Source: Halosolutus halophilus
GTDB taxonomy: Archaea; Halobacteriota; Halobacteria; Halobacteriales; Natrialbaceae
Length of the DNA stretch: 64,000 bases
Direction of reading: 5' to 3'
NCBI RefSeq assembly: GCF_022869805.1
Contig: NZ_CP094974.1
Span: 1,674,001 to 1,738,000 of the forward strand
The notes under the pieces: generated by a model
Databases searched by the model: none
What the model was told of the DNA's origin: nothing
What the model saw: the letters and a program-made list of their open reading frames with translations, nothing else
Part shown: piece after piece, positions 1 through 9,738 of the stretch
How the letters are laid out: each line of letters begins with the position of its first letter
Position numbering within the stretch: position 1 is the first letter of the stretch
Translations under genes and position numbers: made by a program

Positions 1-91
1 CAATTTGTTACCGTGTCCATACTGGGGCTGTCACGATCGAGTCTCAGTCGCGCTGTCGGTCGGGTCGCGATCGCGGCCGGGTAGGCAGCCG

Positions 92-1171
92 CTACTCACC
101 GATCGAGACCGTCGCTCCCTCCTCGCTCGACTGGTAGATCGCGTCGATGATCTGCTGGACCTTCAGTGCTCGTTCGATGCTGTCGCTGATGGCCTCGTTT
201 TCGTAGTCTCCGTCGCTGATCGCGTCGAAAAAGGCCTTCTGCTCTTCCGTGTGAGTGTCGTTCTGCCGGGTTTCGATGGACGTGTTCTCGAGGTGGTCGG
301 GGCCGACCTTGCTCGCGGAGTGGAACGAGAGATCGCCGTCGAGCAGGTCGAACCGGGCGGCCGCCTCGGTTCCCCGAACGAAAAACTCGTGGTTCGCTGG
401 CCGGTTCGTCGCCCACGCCACCTCGAGCGAGATCGTCCGGTTCCGGTCACAGCGAACGAACGCGCTCGCCGAGTCGTCGACGTCGAAACCAGCAGCCCCT
501 TCGTCCTCTGCCCACATGTCGAGATACGCGTATTCTTCGCGACCGCCGAACTCGCCCCTCGTCACGCCGTTTACCTCCGTCGCGTCGGGGTACCCGAACA
601 GGTACAGCGCGAGGTCGATCGCGTGAACGCCGAGATCGATGAGCGAGCCCCCGCCGGCGATCTCGCGGCGGGTGAACCACGACCCGCGACCGGGGATCCC
701 CCGTCGACGGATGTAGTTCGCCTCGATGTGGCCCACTTCACCGAGATCACCCCGATCGATCCGGTTCTTGACGATCTGGACCGTGTTCGCGAACCGGTTA
801 TTGAACCCGACCATACAGTAACCACTGGAGTCCACCGCCGCGTCGGCGATCCGTTCGGCACTCTCGATCGAGTGTGCGAGGGGTTTCTCGAGCAGGACGT
901 GCAGGTTTCGCCCGAAGGCGTCGATGGCGTACTCCTCGTGGTACTTGTTCGGCGTCGTGATGATAACGGCGTCGACGACGTCGTACAGGTCGTTATGATC
1001 TTCGTAGACGTCGACGTCGTACCGACGGGCAAAGCGCGTCCGCGCCTCGGCGGCGACGTCCATCCCACCGACGAGCGGAACGTCGAGATCGCGGAGTCGT
1101 TCGGCGTGGTACTGGCCGATATTGCCGAGGCCGACGATACCGGTCCTGCAGTCTGATCGATCGGGTGTCAT
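92..1171 (-). CDS. Gfo/Idh/MocA family oxidoreductase
   Basis: A 359-residue NAD(P)-dependent dehydrogenase of the Gfo/Idh/MocA family, which typically oxidises or reduces sugars and cyclitols. An N-terminal Rossmann fold is shown by GLGNIG (about residues 14-19) and by EKP at residues 95-97, the family's catalytic lysine motif. A C-terminal half carries GGGSLIDLGVHAIDLA near residues 175-190, with the usual active-site histidine. It is the last gene after a sugar-type ABC operon on the same strand, 135 bases downstream of the ATPase, so I infer that it acts on the imported sugar or polyol. The exact substrate cannot be read from the sequence. Confidence 0.92.
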   Translation of the reverse strand: MTPDRSDCRTGIVGLGNIGQYHAERLRDLDVPLVGGMDVAAEARTRFARRYDVDVYEDHNDLYDVVDAVIITTPNKYHEEYAIDAFGRNLHVLLEKPLAHSIESAERIADAAVDSSGYCMVGFNNRFANTVQIVKNRIDRGDLGEVGHIEANYIRRRGIPGRGSWFTRREIAGGGSLIDLGVHAIDLALYLFGYPDATEVNGVTRGEFGGREEYAYLDMWAEDEGAAGFDVDDSASAFVRCDRNRTISLEVAWATNRPANHEFFVRGTEAAARFDLLDGDLSFHSASKVGPDHLENTSIETRQNDTHTEEQKAFFDAISDGDYENEAISDSIERALKVQQIIDAIYQSSEEGATVSIGE

Positions 1172-1306
1172 CGGAGGTCTCTATGGGCAGTGGTGGCTCG
1201 TTTCGGGTCGATACACCTGGGATCCCTTTCCGAAGTGTTGGTGCTCGATCGTCTTTGATCCGTCGCCAACTGAGAGCGGATTCGGGACGGCAAGGACGAC
1301 GATCCG

Positions 1307-2494
1307 TCAGCTATCCGCCTCGGTCGGGGTCGTGCCGGGCTCTCGTTCCGGGAGGTCGGTAATCCCGTGGACCAGCGCCTCGCCGGTGGCCGAATCGAAG
1401 AGGTGAATCTTCGATCGGTCGAGGACGACCTCGATCTCCTGGTCCGCCTCGATATCCGTGTCGGGGGTGACGCTCATCAGCAACTGGTTGGGCGACGTCG
1501 CGGGATCTTCCTCCATCGATCCCACCGTGGCCTCGGAGAGTAACAGGTAGACGAAGACCTCGTCGCCCATCGGTTCGAGGACGTCGGTCCGGGCGTCGAT
1601 CGGATCCGTCGACGACTCGAGCGAGTTCGCGTACTGGACCATGTGAACGTCTTCCGGCCTGATTCCGAGGGTGATGGCGTCGCCCACCGTCGCTCCCGGA
1701 ACCTGAGTCGGTTCGAACTCCACGGTGAAGTTCTTCGTCTCGAGGCCGTTCTCGATGAGTTCGCCCTCGGCGAAGTTCATCGACGGTGAACCGATGAAGC
1801 CGGCCACGAACAGGTTCGCGGGTTCGTTGTAGCAGACCAGCGGCGCCGCGAGTTGCTGGAGTCTACCCTCGTTCAGGACGGCGATCCGATTGGACATCGT
1901 CATCGCCTCGGCCTGGTCGTGGGTGACGTAGATGATCGTCGTCCCGAGTTCGCGGTGGAGCCGCTGGAGTTCGGTGCGCATGTGGACGCGCAGCTTCGCG
2001 TCGAGGTTCGCCAGCGGCTCGTCCATCAGGAAGACGTCCGGATTCCGGACGATCGCGCGTGCGATCGCGACTCGCTGGCGCTGGCCGCCGGACATCTCGT
2101 CGGGCATGCGATCGAGCATCCCCTCGAGTTGAACGACGTCGGCGGCCTGTTCGACGCGGCGGCGGATCTCGTCGTCGTCGTACTTGCGCAGTCGAAGGCC
2201 GAAGGAGATGTTGTCGAAGACGTCCATGTGGGGGAACAGCGCGATGTTCTGGAAGACCATCGCGACGCCCCGGTCCTTCGGCGCGAGGGTCGTGACGTCG
2301 TCGTCGCCGATGTACACCTGGCCCTCCGTCGGCTTGGTGAGTCCCGCGACTGTCTCCATCGTCGTCGACTTCCCACAGCCCGAGGGGCCGACGAAAGTGA
2401 CGAACTCGCCGTCCTCGATCTCCATGTTCACGTCGTCGACCGCGGTGACGTCATCGTAGCGTTTCGTGATATTCTCGAGTCGTACTCGTGCCAT
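1307..2494 (-). CDS. Sugar ABC transporter ATP-binding protein (MalK/UgpC type)
   Basis: A 395-residue ATPase that would power carbohydrate import on the cytoplasmic face of the membrane. Walker A is GPSGCGKST (residues 36-44), the signature is MSGGQRQRVAIARA (about 134-147), and Walker B lies in VFLMDEPLANLD (about 154-165). The C-terminal 150 residues form the MalK-type TOBE regulatory extension, and LGIRPEDVH is visible there. It lies 13 bases downstream of the second permease in a tightly packed operon (binding protein, permease, permease, ATPase). The CUT1 length and C-terminal extension point to sugars or polyols rather than amino acids or peptides. Confidence 0.95.
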   Translation of the reverse strand: MARVRLENITKRYDDVTAVDDVNMEIEDGEFVTFVGPSGCGKSTTMETVAGLTKPTEGQVYIGDDDVTTLAPKDRGVAMVFQNIALFPHMDVFDNISFGLRLRKYDDDEIRRRVEQAADVVQLEGMLDRMPDEMSGGQRQRVAIARAIVRNPDVFLMDEPLANLDAKLRVHMRTELQRLHRELGTTIIYVTHDQAEAMTMSNRIAVLNEGRLQQLAAPLVCYNEPANLFVAGFIGSPSMNFAEGELIENGLETKNFTVEFEPTQVPGATVGDAITLGIRPEDVHMVQYANSLESSTDPIDARTDVLEPMGDEVFVYLLLSEATVGSMEEDPATSPNQLLMSVTPDTDIEADQEIEVVLDRSKIHLFDSATGEALVHGITDLPEREPGTTPTEADS

Positions 2495-2507
2495 GATTGT
2501 GATCTCC

Positions 2508-3566
2508 TTATTCTTTGAGTGCGCCTGCGGTGAGTCCGCTGACGATCTTTTCTTGGGCCACGACGACGAGGATCGCGACGGGTATCACCCCGATGATACT
2601 CGCGGCGGCCATGAGGTTGTACAGCACCTGGTACTGCCCCTGATAGGCGAGAATGCCGTCGAGGATCGGCGCCCAGTTCTCGGGCTGGCCGTCCGTCATC
2701 AGGAACGAGAAGAAGAACTCGTTGTAGACCGCGATGAACGTCAACACGCCGGCGGTCGCGACGCCGGGCGCCGACAGGGGAATAATGACCCGGAACAGCG
2801 CACCGAGTCGAGTCGTTCCCTCGACGCGAGCCGCGTCCTCGAGGCCGTCCGGAATCTGCCCGTAGAACGTCGTGAGGATGAATATCGCTAGCGGCATGAA
2901 GATCGCCGACAGCGGAGTCACGAGGGCGAAAGGTGTGTTGTAGAGCGTGCCGTCACCGGTGATCGGCCTGAGGACTGCGAATGAGGTGTTAAAGAGGTCG
3001 TTCAGCGGAATGAAGAAGGCGGCTGGCGGGAAGAAGGAAATTACCAACACCAGTAGCATGAGCGGCGTTCGGCCGGGGAACTCGAGGCGACCGAACGCGT
3101 AGCCGGCGAGGCTCGCGATGACGAGGACGACGATCGTCGAGGCCAGCGCGATCACGAAGCTGTTGAACATGTAGACGTGGAAGGGAATGACCTCGAAGAC
3201 CTCGACGAACGCGCCAGGATTGAAGCCGTTAGGCGTAAAGACGATGTCCTGGAGCTGTCCTTCCGGCGTCAGCGCGACCATGAGCAGCCAGTAGAACGGG
3301 AATAGCGTCGTGAACAGGAAGAAGATCGCCGCGACGTAGAACATCGCCCGGTAGACCCGCTTCGGGTTGGAGATGGAGTCGGCGACCCACTGCTGCAACG
3401 GGCCGCGGTCGAGTTCCGCGTCGCGGTCGTCCTCGAGGACCGTGCCGCCGTCGGTTCGGCGAAGCGTCGGATCTCGTGACGGGTCATCCCTGTCAGCGCC
3501 GATACCTCCAGTGTCGTTGGGTTCGGTGGCGTTTCGCGGGTCCGTGGAATCTTTCGGATCGGTCAT
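2508..3566 (-). CDS. Sugar ABC transporter permease (MalG type)
   Basis: A 352-residue inner permease subunit. About 70 hydrophilic acidic residues precede six membrane segments. The ATPase-contact loop is DAARVEGTTRLGALFRVIIP, the EAA motif of binding-protein-dependent permeases. The ATG at 3566 was chosen because its A is the last base of the upstream permease stop (TAATG), the normal arrangement for translational coupling. A longer open frame upstream runs inside the neighbouring gene and is basic and arginine-rich, unlike haloarchaeal protein. It pairs with the permease at 3566-4645. Confidence 0.94.
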   Translation of the reverse strand: MTDPKDSTDPRNATEPNDTGGIGADRDDPSRDPTLRRTDGGTVLEDDRDAELDRGPLQQWVADSISNPKRVYRAMFYVAAIFFLFTTLFPFYWLLMVALTPEGQLQDIVFTPNGFNPGAFVEVFEVIPFHVYMFNSFVIALASTIVVLVIASLAGYAFGRLEFPGRTPLMLLVLVISFFPPAAFFIPLNDLFNTSFAVLRPITGDGTLYNTPFALVTPLSAIFMPLAIFILTTFYGQIPDGLEDAARVEGTTRLGALFRVIIPLSAPGVATAGVLTFIAVYNEFFFSFLMTDGQPENWAPILDGILAYQGQYQVLYNLMAAASIIGVIPVAILVVVAQEKIVSGLTAGALKE

Positions 3567-4645
3567 TAGTACATCCCCCCTTCGGTATCGCGGAAGAGCA
3601 GTACGTACACGGCGATGATCAGGCCGATGACGAGCGCCGTCGCGAATGCCACGGCGGCAGCGGTCGCGTAGATGCGGGTCCCGCCGAACATCGCCTCGAC
3701 GACGAGGCAACTCAACGACGGCACGGTCGTACAGCCGGCGGTGGATTCGATCAAGCCGAAGACACGCATCGCGTCCATCGTCCGGAACAGCATCGCGACT
3801 AACAGCGCCGGCATCACCAGCGGGAGCGTGATTAGTTTAAACCGCTGCCACGGCGAGGCCCCGGCCACGCGCGCGACGTCGTACAGACTCCGATCGACGC
3901 TCTGGAGCCCCGCGAGGATCAACAGAGCCATGAACGCCGACGACTTCCAGATGTCGGCCACGAGGATGATGATGAAGGCGTCCCGGCTGTTGGCCAGCGG
4001 TGTTCCGCTGAAGATGCCGAGGCTCTGCATGAGGTCGGAGCCGAATCCGACCGTCGGCTGGAACAGCAGGAAGAAGATCATCCCTTGGATGACGATCGGC
4101 ACCGCCCACGGGAGGATGATCGCCACGCGGACCCAGCGTCGGCCCCGGAAGTCCTGGTCGAGCACGTAGGCCTGCCCGAACCCGATCACCGTCTCCATGA
4201 CGACGCTGATAACCGCGAACGCGAGCGTGACGAACAAGGCCTGCTGGAAGAACGGAGTGCCGAGTTCGATAAAAGGAATCGACGACGTCAGCCCCACGTC
4301 GAGGAACTGCCGGGCCAGCCGCGCGTTCCCGGTGAGAATGTCGACGTAGTTTTCGACGCCGACGAACGCACCGAGCGGATCCATCCCGCGCGTCTGGTCG
4401 GCGCGCAACGAGATGACGAACGTCCGAAGCAACGGGTAGAACGCGATCAGTGCCAGCAGCGCGAACGCGGGGAACAACAGTAGGTACGCGTAGGCCGCCT
4501 CGCTCAGGTTCTCCATCCAGTTGACGACGGCGTTGCCCGTCCGATCACGGTCTCTGGCCCTCCCCGCTTCGCCGCCGGCCAGCCTTCCACCGTCTGTAAC
4601 CATTTCGTCGTCGGTCACGGGGCTGTCGTCGGTATCAGTTACCAT
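3566..4645 (-). CDS. Sugar ABC transporter permease (MalF type)
   Basis: A 359-residue permease with a long N-terminal polar stretch and six or more membrane segments. The first is AYAYLLLFPAFALLALIAFY. The EAA-type loop is YDVARVAGASPWQRFKLITLP. Its start overlaps the end of the binding-protein gene by 11 bases and its stop overlaps the next permease by one base, so all four transporter genes are probably translated from one message. The pair of unequal permeases is typical of CUT1 sugar transporters. Confidence 0.94.
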   Translation of the reverse strand: MVTDTDDSPVTDDEMVTDGGRLAGGEAGRARDRDRTGNAVVNWMENLSEAAYAYLLLFPAFALLALIAFYPLLRTFVISLRADQTRGMDPLGAFVGVENYVDILTGNARLARQFLDVGLTSSIPFIELGTPFFQQALFVTLAFAVISVVMETVIGFGQAYVLDQDFRGRRWVRVAIILPWAVPIVIQGMIFFLLFQPTVGFGSDLMQSLGIFSGTPLANSRDAFIIILVADIWKSSAFMALLILAGLQSVDRSLYDVARVAGASPWQRFKLITLPLVMPALLVAMLFRTMDAMRVFGLIESTAGCTTVPSLSCLVVEAMFGGTRIYATAAAVAFATALVIGLIIAVYVLLFRDTEGGMY

Positions 4646-6104
4646 TCGATTGCACCTCCGCTTCGCTCTGTTCGAGCTCTTCCGCGAGATCGTTCATCGC
4701 CGATTCGGGCGCTTTCGCGCCGCGGTACGCCGCGTTGATCTCCTGATAGATCAGCGCCGATTGTTCGGGCCAGAGGTCGGTTGCCGGCCGTGGGATCGCG
4801 TTCTCGCTGGCCGAATTAACCACGTCCCCGTAGCGAGCGACTGGGCCGACGTCGTCCGGATTGGCCTCCCCGACCAGATCGAGGTTCGGCGGGAGAAACC
4901 CCGCGAGTTCGAAGATGGTGAGCATTACTTCCTCGTGACTGAACGCCTCGAGGACTTGCAGCGCTTCCTCCTGGCGTTCCGAGAACGGACTCACGGCGAG
5001 GTTCCAGCCGCCGAGTGCCGCAGCGGTGCCGCCGGTGCCCTCGTACTCGGCTTCCTCTTCGGAGACCGCGTACGGTCTCGTCATCACGCCGAGGTTCTCA
5101 CCGAAGACCTCCTCGGTTCCCGTCTCCGCGATCGCGTACGACCAGTTGCGGTTCGAGACGGCGTTCCCGGCCGCGAACGGACTGAGCGATTCCTGTTCCG
5201 TCCACTGGACGATCGGTGACGGACAGATCTGGGGGTACCCGTCGAGCGCATTCCCGCTCTCGCCCTCGATGAACGAGCGCATCATCCGGATCGCGTCGAT
5301 GACCGGTTGTTCGTTGACGGTGACCGGGCGCTCGCCGGCGGTGAACAGGTTCTCTGAGCTGCCGAAGTAGGCCCCTCCCCAGGAGGTCATCACCTCGTTG
5401 AACGTACAGCAGGATAGCCCCTCGTAGGCGGCCGCCTGCGTCGTGTACCCGTAGTTGAGGCCGGCCTGGTCCCTCGCGTCGCTGACTGCGTTCGCGAACT
5501 TCTCCCAGCTCGGTGGATCCGTTCCCCAGCCGCTGGTATCGTGTCCTGCGTCCTCGATAAGGTCCTGCCGGTACAACGTGAACCCCAGATCGGGGAACAT
5601 CGGCAGCGCGTGGAGATCCCCGGACTCGGGATGACGCGCCGTCTCGAGGATCGCTTCGAGGTAGTCGTCGTTGACACGCTGGAGAACGTCGTCCGAGAGG
5701 TTCTCGCTCAGGTTGACCGTCTGGTTCCGAAGGATGAACGGAACCGTCCAGCCGCTGTCCATCAGGTGGATGTCGGGCGGGGCGCGACCCGCCTCGAGCG
5801 CCGACTGGGTCGTCTGCATTCGCGTTGCGGAATCGCTGACGACGGTCTGGATGTCGACGCGGATGTCCTCGTCGAGGCCGGCGTCCCAAAGCGCCTGCTG
5901 GACGGAAGGGCCGTCGCCGTCGCTGTACATGATCCCTTCGACATCCGTTGCGGCGGTCATCACGACGGTGTTCGGTCGCTGTCCGCGACCGACACAGCCG
6001 GCGATCGCCGTCGCGCCCAACGTCGCGGACGTCCCCGCCGCGGCCACGAACGTCCGACGGGATACCCCGGGACGACCGTTTCGTCCTGTGCTATCTGGTC
6101 CCAT
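4635..6104 (-). CDS. Sugar ABC transporter substrate-binding lipoprotein
   Basis: A 489-residue extracellular solute-binding protein. The N terminus has a twin-arginine signal (SRRTFV at residues 15-20) and then a lipobox ending in AGC with Cys37, so the mature protein should be lipid-anchored outside the cell, the usual haloarchaeal route. The body matches the family-1 solute-binding fold of sugar transporters in length and composition (for example GGTAAALGGWNLAVSPFS). It is the first gene of the transporter operon. A TATA-like element lies 26-36 bases before the ATG. Confidence 0.93.
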   Translation of the reverse strand: MGPDSTGRNGRPGVSRRTFVAAAGTSATLGATAIAGCVGRGQRPNTVVMTAATDVEGIMYSDGDGPSVQQALWDAGLDEDIRVDIQTVVSDSATRMQTTQSALEAGRAPPDIHLMDSGWTVPFILRNQTVNLSENLSDDVLQRVNDDYLEAILETARHPESGDLHALPMFPDLGFTLYRQDLIEDAGHDTSGWGTDPPSWEKFANAVSDARDQAGLNYGYTTQAAAYEGLSCCTFNEVMTSWGGAYFGSSENLFTAGERPVTVNEQPVIDAIRMMRSFIEGESGNALDGYPQICPSPIVQWTEQESLSPFAAGNAVSNRNWSYAIAETGTEEVFGENLGVMTRPYAVSEEEAEYEGTGGTAAALGGWNLAVSPFSERQEEALQVLEAFSHEEVMLTIFELAGFLPPNLDLVGEANPDDVGPVARYGDVVNSASENAIPRPATDLWPEQSALIYQEINAAYRGAKAPESAMNDLAEELEQSEAEVQSNGN

Positions 6105-6453
6105 CCGACGTAGCTAAATGACATACTGGCTCTTAATTGGTTGGCTTGCACGAATGTAACTAATTGAGACAGTCGGGATCGCGTGCTAGTGTAATCGGCC
6201 ATTACGACCTCCGTAATATCGGTCGACTCCGGTCTTTCCGCGGATCACCGACCGCCGATCGGCTGCCAAGCTATGCGGGGAAGGCCCCGTCGTTCACGAC
6301 GGGGAGGACGTCACTAGAGCGTCCAAGGATCCTGTCTGCTGGCATTTACGACGAGGAAAGTCACCGTTCTCGCGTCGGGGGGCCGGGCCGTGGCGTCACT
6401 GAATCGCCGTCTCCCGTGATTCGGCGGACTCGCTGTCCTCTCGCTCGAGTCGA
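6105..6453. other. Intergenic region with operon promoter and an IS605-like terminal hairpin
   Basis: No gene is seen in these 349 bases. The left part holds the promoter of the sugar operon. Positions 6285-6304 form a perfect hairpin, CCCCGTCG-TTCA-CGACGGGG, followed by AGGACGTCAC. From memory, haloarchaeal IS200/IS605 (IS1341-type) elements end in a very similar hairpin, so this may be the right-end relic of a lost element. It lies about 150 bases past the stop of the TrmB-type gene (minus strand), so it could also act in termination. No transposase sequence is visible. Confidence 0.4.
6130..6140 (-). promoter_or_regulatory. TATA-like element of the sugar ABC operon
   Basis: On the minus strand the sequence CCAATTAAGAG lies 26-36 bases before the ATG of the binding protein. 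It is the only AT-rich block close to that start, so transcription would begin near the start codon. This is an inference from position and composition. Confidence 0.5.
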
Positions 6454-7518
6454 TCAGTCCTCGATCGTCGGCGGTTCGTGGCGACCGATGTGGATTTCGT
6501 GGGCTTCGACGTCCTCGAGTGCGGCGACGCGGCCACCGATCGTGACCTCCCCGCCGTCCTCGCTCTCCATCGTGAGGGCGGCGACTTCCTCGCTGACCTC
6601 GAACGAGACGTCGACGATGCGTCCGCGAACGATCCGCTGGCCGCCGACGGCGACGTCCCGTCCCTCGATAGTCGCGTAGAACTCGCCGCCGTCGTCGATG
6701 ATGTCCTTCACGCAGCGGCGGATCGAGGCGTACTTGCGGGGGTACGTTCTCGCGCTGCCGTCCTCGCCGAGGGTCCGTTCGGCCGTCGTCCAGAGCACGG
6801 TCCCGAAGAAGCCCGAGACCAGAAAGCCGAGCGCGGAGCGGTTGAAGATGACGCCGTACCGGTCCTGGTCGTCGCGGAGGGCGTCCTGGGTCGCGTACAC
6901 GGAGTAGTTCCCGTCGGCGACGGCCACGACGGGGGTGGTGATCCCGCGGCGCGCGCGGGCCGTCGTCGCCACTTCGAGGTAGTCGAACTCGGCCGGGTCG
7001 GGAGCCTCGGCTGCCGGCGTCACGATCAGATCGACGCTCACACCGGCGTCGACGGCGGCCCCGAGTTCCTCCTCGAACCGGGTGAGCAGATCGGGCGTCA
7101 GCGACAGCGAGAGTTCGTACTCGGCGGCGTCGATGACCTCCTCCAGGTACCGCAGGATCGTCGATCGGGACTTCACGAGCGAGACGGCCTCCGTGTCCCG
7201 GGCCGGTGCGGTGTAGCGCGCCTCGAGTTCGTCGATCATCTGTTCCAGCGAGTTCTGGACGTTTTCGAAGGCTTCGCCGGGATCGATCGCGACGACCTTC
7301 ATCGGACGGGATTCGCGCAGTTCGACGAGGCCGCGATCGCTCAGGCTGCGGACGGTGTCGTAGACGCGGGGCTGTGGGATGTCGGTGCGATCCGCGATCT
7401 CGCTCGCCGTGAGCTGACCCTGTTCCAGGACGGTGAGGTAGGCGTCGATCTCGTACTCGCCGAGGTTGAACCGGTCCCCGACGCGCTCGACCGTCGAGCG
7501 AAGCTCGTCTGGTGCCAT
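6454..7518 (-). CDS. TrmB family transcriptional regulator
   Basis: A 354-residue regulator. Residues 1-75 form a TrmB-type winged helix ([20 protein letters not shown], then [10 protein letters not shown]). A helical linker follows ([18 protein letters not shown]), then a phospholipase-D-like region and a C-terminal effector domain ([16 protein letters not shown]). Known members bind sugars and control sugar transport and glycolysis or gluconeogenesis genes. I chose the ATG at 7518 because the open frame extending to 8007 lies inside the divergent MscS gene. The next gene downstream on this strand is the sugar ABC operon, so it is the likely local regulator. Confidence 0.92.
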   Translation of the reverse strand: MAPDELRSTVERVGDRFNLGEYEIDAYLTVLEQGQLTASEIADRTDIPQPRVYDTVRSLSDRGLVELRESRPMKVVAIDPGEAFENVQNSLEQMIDELEARYTAPARDTEAVSLVKSRSTILRYLEEVIDAAEYELSLSLTPDLLTRFEEELGAAVDAGVSVDLIVTPAAEAPDPAEFDYLEVATTARARRGITTPVVAVADGNYSVYATQDALRDDQDRYGVIFNRSALGFLVSGFFGTVLWTTAERTLGEDGSARTYPRKYASIRRCVKDIIDDGGEFYATIEGRDVAVGGQRIVRGRIVDVSFEVSEEVAALTMESEDGGEVTIGGRVAALEDVEAHEIHIGRHEPPTIED

Positions 7519-7648
7519 ATCCGACGGAACGGTCCCGATGGGTAAATGATTTATTATGCATCGAGTAACACGCATTTTCGAAATCGCGTTGTCGAGGGGC
7601 GATCCGCGGGTCAGAACGCTTAACCACGGCCGACCTGAGGTTGTTCCC

Positions 7649-8647
7649 ATGCGAGGGGTCGCGCAGTCGAACGCGAGCAATGTGAGCAACGCGACGGAGG
7701 AGGTCGAGGGCGTCCTCCCCATCGACGTCCCGGATCCGCTGATGGATCTCGTTCTCGCCGCGATCGTCCTCGTGATCGGCTGGTACCTTTCGAAACTCGC
7801 CGTCAGGGTCGCCGGCCGAACGGTCGCCCAGCGGATCGAACGCCCGAGCGTGACCCGAACAGTGTTACGTGGGGTCAAGGCGGCGGTTCTGGTCACCGCG
7901 CTCCTCGTCGCGCTTAGAATCCTGGGCGTCGGCGGCACCGAGATCTTCCTCTCGGTGACCGTCATCTCGGCCGTGATCGCGATCGTGCTCGCACCGCTTG
8001 TCGGCAACTACATCAACGGCCTGTTCGTCCTCGCGGATCGGCCCTACGAGATCGGCGACATGATCGAGGTCGTCGATCAGGGCCACGTCGGCTTCGTCGA
8101 GGACATCACGATGCGGTACACGAAAATCTTCACCCTCCAGAACACGTTCATCGTCGTCCCGAACGCCGAGATCCAGTCCCGCGACGTCGTCAACTACTCC
8201 GCAGAAGACGAACGGACCCGCCTCTCGATCGAGTTCGACGTCACCTACGACAGCGACATCGAGGTCGCGCGCCAGCAGGCCGAGCGGGCCGCTCGATCGG
8301 TCGACGCGGTCATCTCCGGCGGACCGGACATCCGGATCGGGAGCGCCCGCTACGCGGCAGCACCTCTCTGTAACATCGCGGAGTACGGCGACAACGGCAT
8401 CATGCTCGAACTGTACTTCTGGCTCAACCAGCCGTACAAGCAGGCGGTCGCACGGTCGGCCGTCCACGCGGCGGTCCGGGAACGGTTCGCGGAGCGCGAC
8501 GTCGAGTTCGCCTACCCACGTCGCCACCACGTCTTCGACGACACCAGCGGCGTCGCGCAGGTGGCCGTCGATCAGAACCGATCGGACCGGGTCCCCGCCG
8601 GTGGGTCGGTCGAGGTGGGCGACGGTTCCGGGGAGGTAGACGAGTAG
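7649..8647 (+). CDS. MscS family mechanosensitive ion channel
   Basis: A 332-residue small-conductance mechanosensitive channel protein, a safety valve against hypo-osmotic shock. Three membrane segments are visible: [29 protein letters not shown] and a pore-lining helix around [25 protein letters not shown]. The cytoplasmic beta domain follows ([20 protein letters not shown]). The ATG at 7649 gives a normal N terminus. An in-frame ATG at 7556 would add 31 basic residues that do not look like the family. It is transcribed away from the TrmB-type regulator. Confidence 0.93.
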   Translation: MRGVAQSNASNVSNATEEVEGVLPIDVPDPLMDLVLAAIVLVIGWYLSKLAVRVAGRTVAQRIERPSVTRTVLRGVKAAVLVTALLVALRILGVGGTEIFLSVTVISAVIAIVLAPLVGNYINGLFVLADRPYEIGDMIEVVDQGHVGFVEDITMRYTKIFTLQNTFIVVPNAEIQSRDVVNYSAEDERTRLSIEFDVTYDSDIEVARQQAERAARSVDAVISGGPDIRIGSARYAAAPLCNIAEYGDNGIMLELYFWLNQPYKQAVARSAVHAAVRERFAERDVEFAYPRRHHVFDDTSGVAQVAVDQNRSDRVPAGGSVEVGDGSGEVDE

Positions 8648-8725
8648 CCGATCGATCGGTGTACAGGGGCGATCCGACCGCCGCGAAGGTATTTTGATAG
8701 GGGTCGGATACGTAGCCGCCGACGG

Positions 8726-9166
8726 ATGTACGACGACATTCTCATTCCGACCGACGGCAGTAGCACGGTGCCCGAGACGCTCGCACACGGGTTGCCGATC
8801 GCCGCGACGAACGACGCGACGGTCCACGCGCTGTACGTCGTCGACAGTCGCATCACGGCGGCAGCGTCCGACGAAATGGGATCGGATCTCGAACAGTCAC
8901 TGGAAGCGGAGGGACGGGAGGCCGTCGCTGCCGTCGAGGACCGGGCGGCGGCGGAGGGTCTCGACGCTGTCGGCGAGGTTCGGGAGGGGACTCCATCGAA
9001 GGCGATCCTCGAGTACGCCGACGAGAACGGAATCGACCTGATCGTCATCGGGACGCGCGGCAAGAGTCCGCGGGAGAAGGTTACCTCGCTCGGCAGCGTC
9101 TCGGAGCGCGTCGTCGACAACGCGTCGATTCCAGTGTTCGTCGTGCGAGGGGCGGGCGACGACTGA
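8726..9166 (+). CDS. Universal stress protein (UspA family)
   Basis: A 146-residue single-domain Usp protein. The start MYDDILIPTDGSS is the family's first strand and loop. The ATP-binding signature is IGTRGKSPREKVTSLGSVSERVV near the C terminus (GxxG, about ten residues, then GS). A TATA-like GTATTTTGAT lies near 8688-8697, about 30 bases before the ATG. The function in haloarchaea is a general stress or nucleotide-binding role that cannot be narrowed here. Confidence 0.95.
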   Translation: MYDDILIPTDGSSTVPETLAHGLPIAATNDATVHALYVVDSRITAAASDEMGSDLEQSLEAEGREAVAAVEDRAAAEGLDAVGEVREGTPSKAILEYADENGIDLIVIGTRGKSPREKVTSLGSVSERVVDNASIPVFVVRGAGDD

Positions 9167-9177
9167 ACGGGCCGGGA

Positions 9178-9588
9178 CTACGCCGCTGCGCTCTCGACGG
9201 TGATCACGTCGCAGTCGAGGTGCTCGCGCAGGTAGCGATCGATGTCCGGATTGTCAGTGAACCGCTGGAAGATCCGCCGCAGTCGACTCGCCTGGCGCGT
9301 GCCGATGACGACGGCGTCGGCCTCCTCGGCCGCGACTTCGTCGAGAATGCTCTCCTCGACGAGAAACCCCGTTCGGACGACGTACCGCGTGTTCTCGATG
9401 CGGCCGAACGTCTCCTCGACGGCGTTTTTCAGGTCCGTTCGGCGGACTTTTCGCCCGTTCTGGTAGAGATCGATGTGCAAGACTGTCAACGCCGCGTCTC
9501 GCTCGCGAGCGACCTCGATCGCCCGCTCGAGCGTCCAACGCGAGTGTTTCGTCAACGGATACCGAACGGGGACCACGACCAACGTCAT
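9178..9588 (-). CDS. Universal stress protein family, second copy
   Basis: A 136-residue Usp-like protein convergent with the UspA gene, with 11 bases between the stops. The opening TLVVVPVRYPLTKHSRWTLERA and the segment AEEADAVVIGTRQASRLRRIF show the fold. The usual GxxG-x9-GS nucleotide loop is altered to GTRQAS followed by IFQRF, so ATP binding is doubtful. I chose the ATG at 9588. The open frame continues to 9654, but the extra residues are basic and lie over the probable promoter (TATA-like GTTTTATC near 9645-9652). Confidence 0.85.
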   Translation of the reverse strand: MTLVVVPVRYPLTKHSRWTLERAIEVARERDAALTVLHIDLYQNGRKVRRTDLKNAVEETFGRIENTRYVVRTGFLVEESILDEVAAEEADAVVIGTRQASRLRRIFQRFTDNPDIDRYLREHLDCDVITVESAAA

Positions 9589-9738
9589 CACGACATCGAA
9601 CGATTTCCTGCCGGGTAAGCTTTTCAGTTGTCTCGTCTGACCCTGATAAAACACCCCGTACCACGCTGCGGGCGTGGTGAATCGCGCCCCGACTGGCGGA
9701 AAGACACGCCTTTACCGCCCGCGACGCTACGACCGCCC

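Noticed and set aside
5-1156. Long plus-strand open frame opposite the Gfo/Idh oxidoreductase
   Set aside because: It is the mirror of a gene with full family motifs on the minus strand. High GC leaves long antisense frames open, and the translated product has no recognisable domain.
9660-9678. Hairpin ACCACGC-TGCGG-GCGTGGT before the small zinc-ribbon gene
   Set aside because: It could look like a terminator, but no gene ends there on either strand with a T run in the right place. It may be chance in GC-rich DNA.
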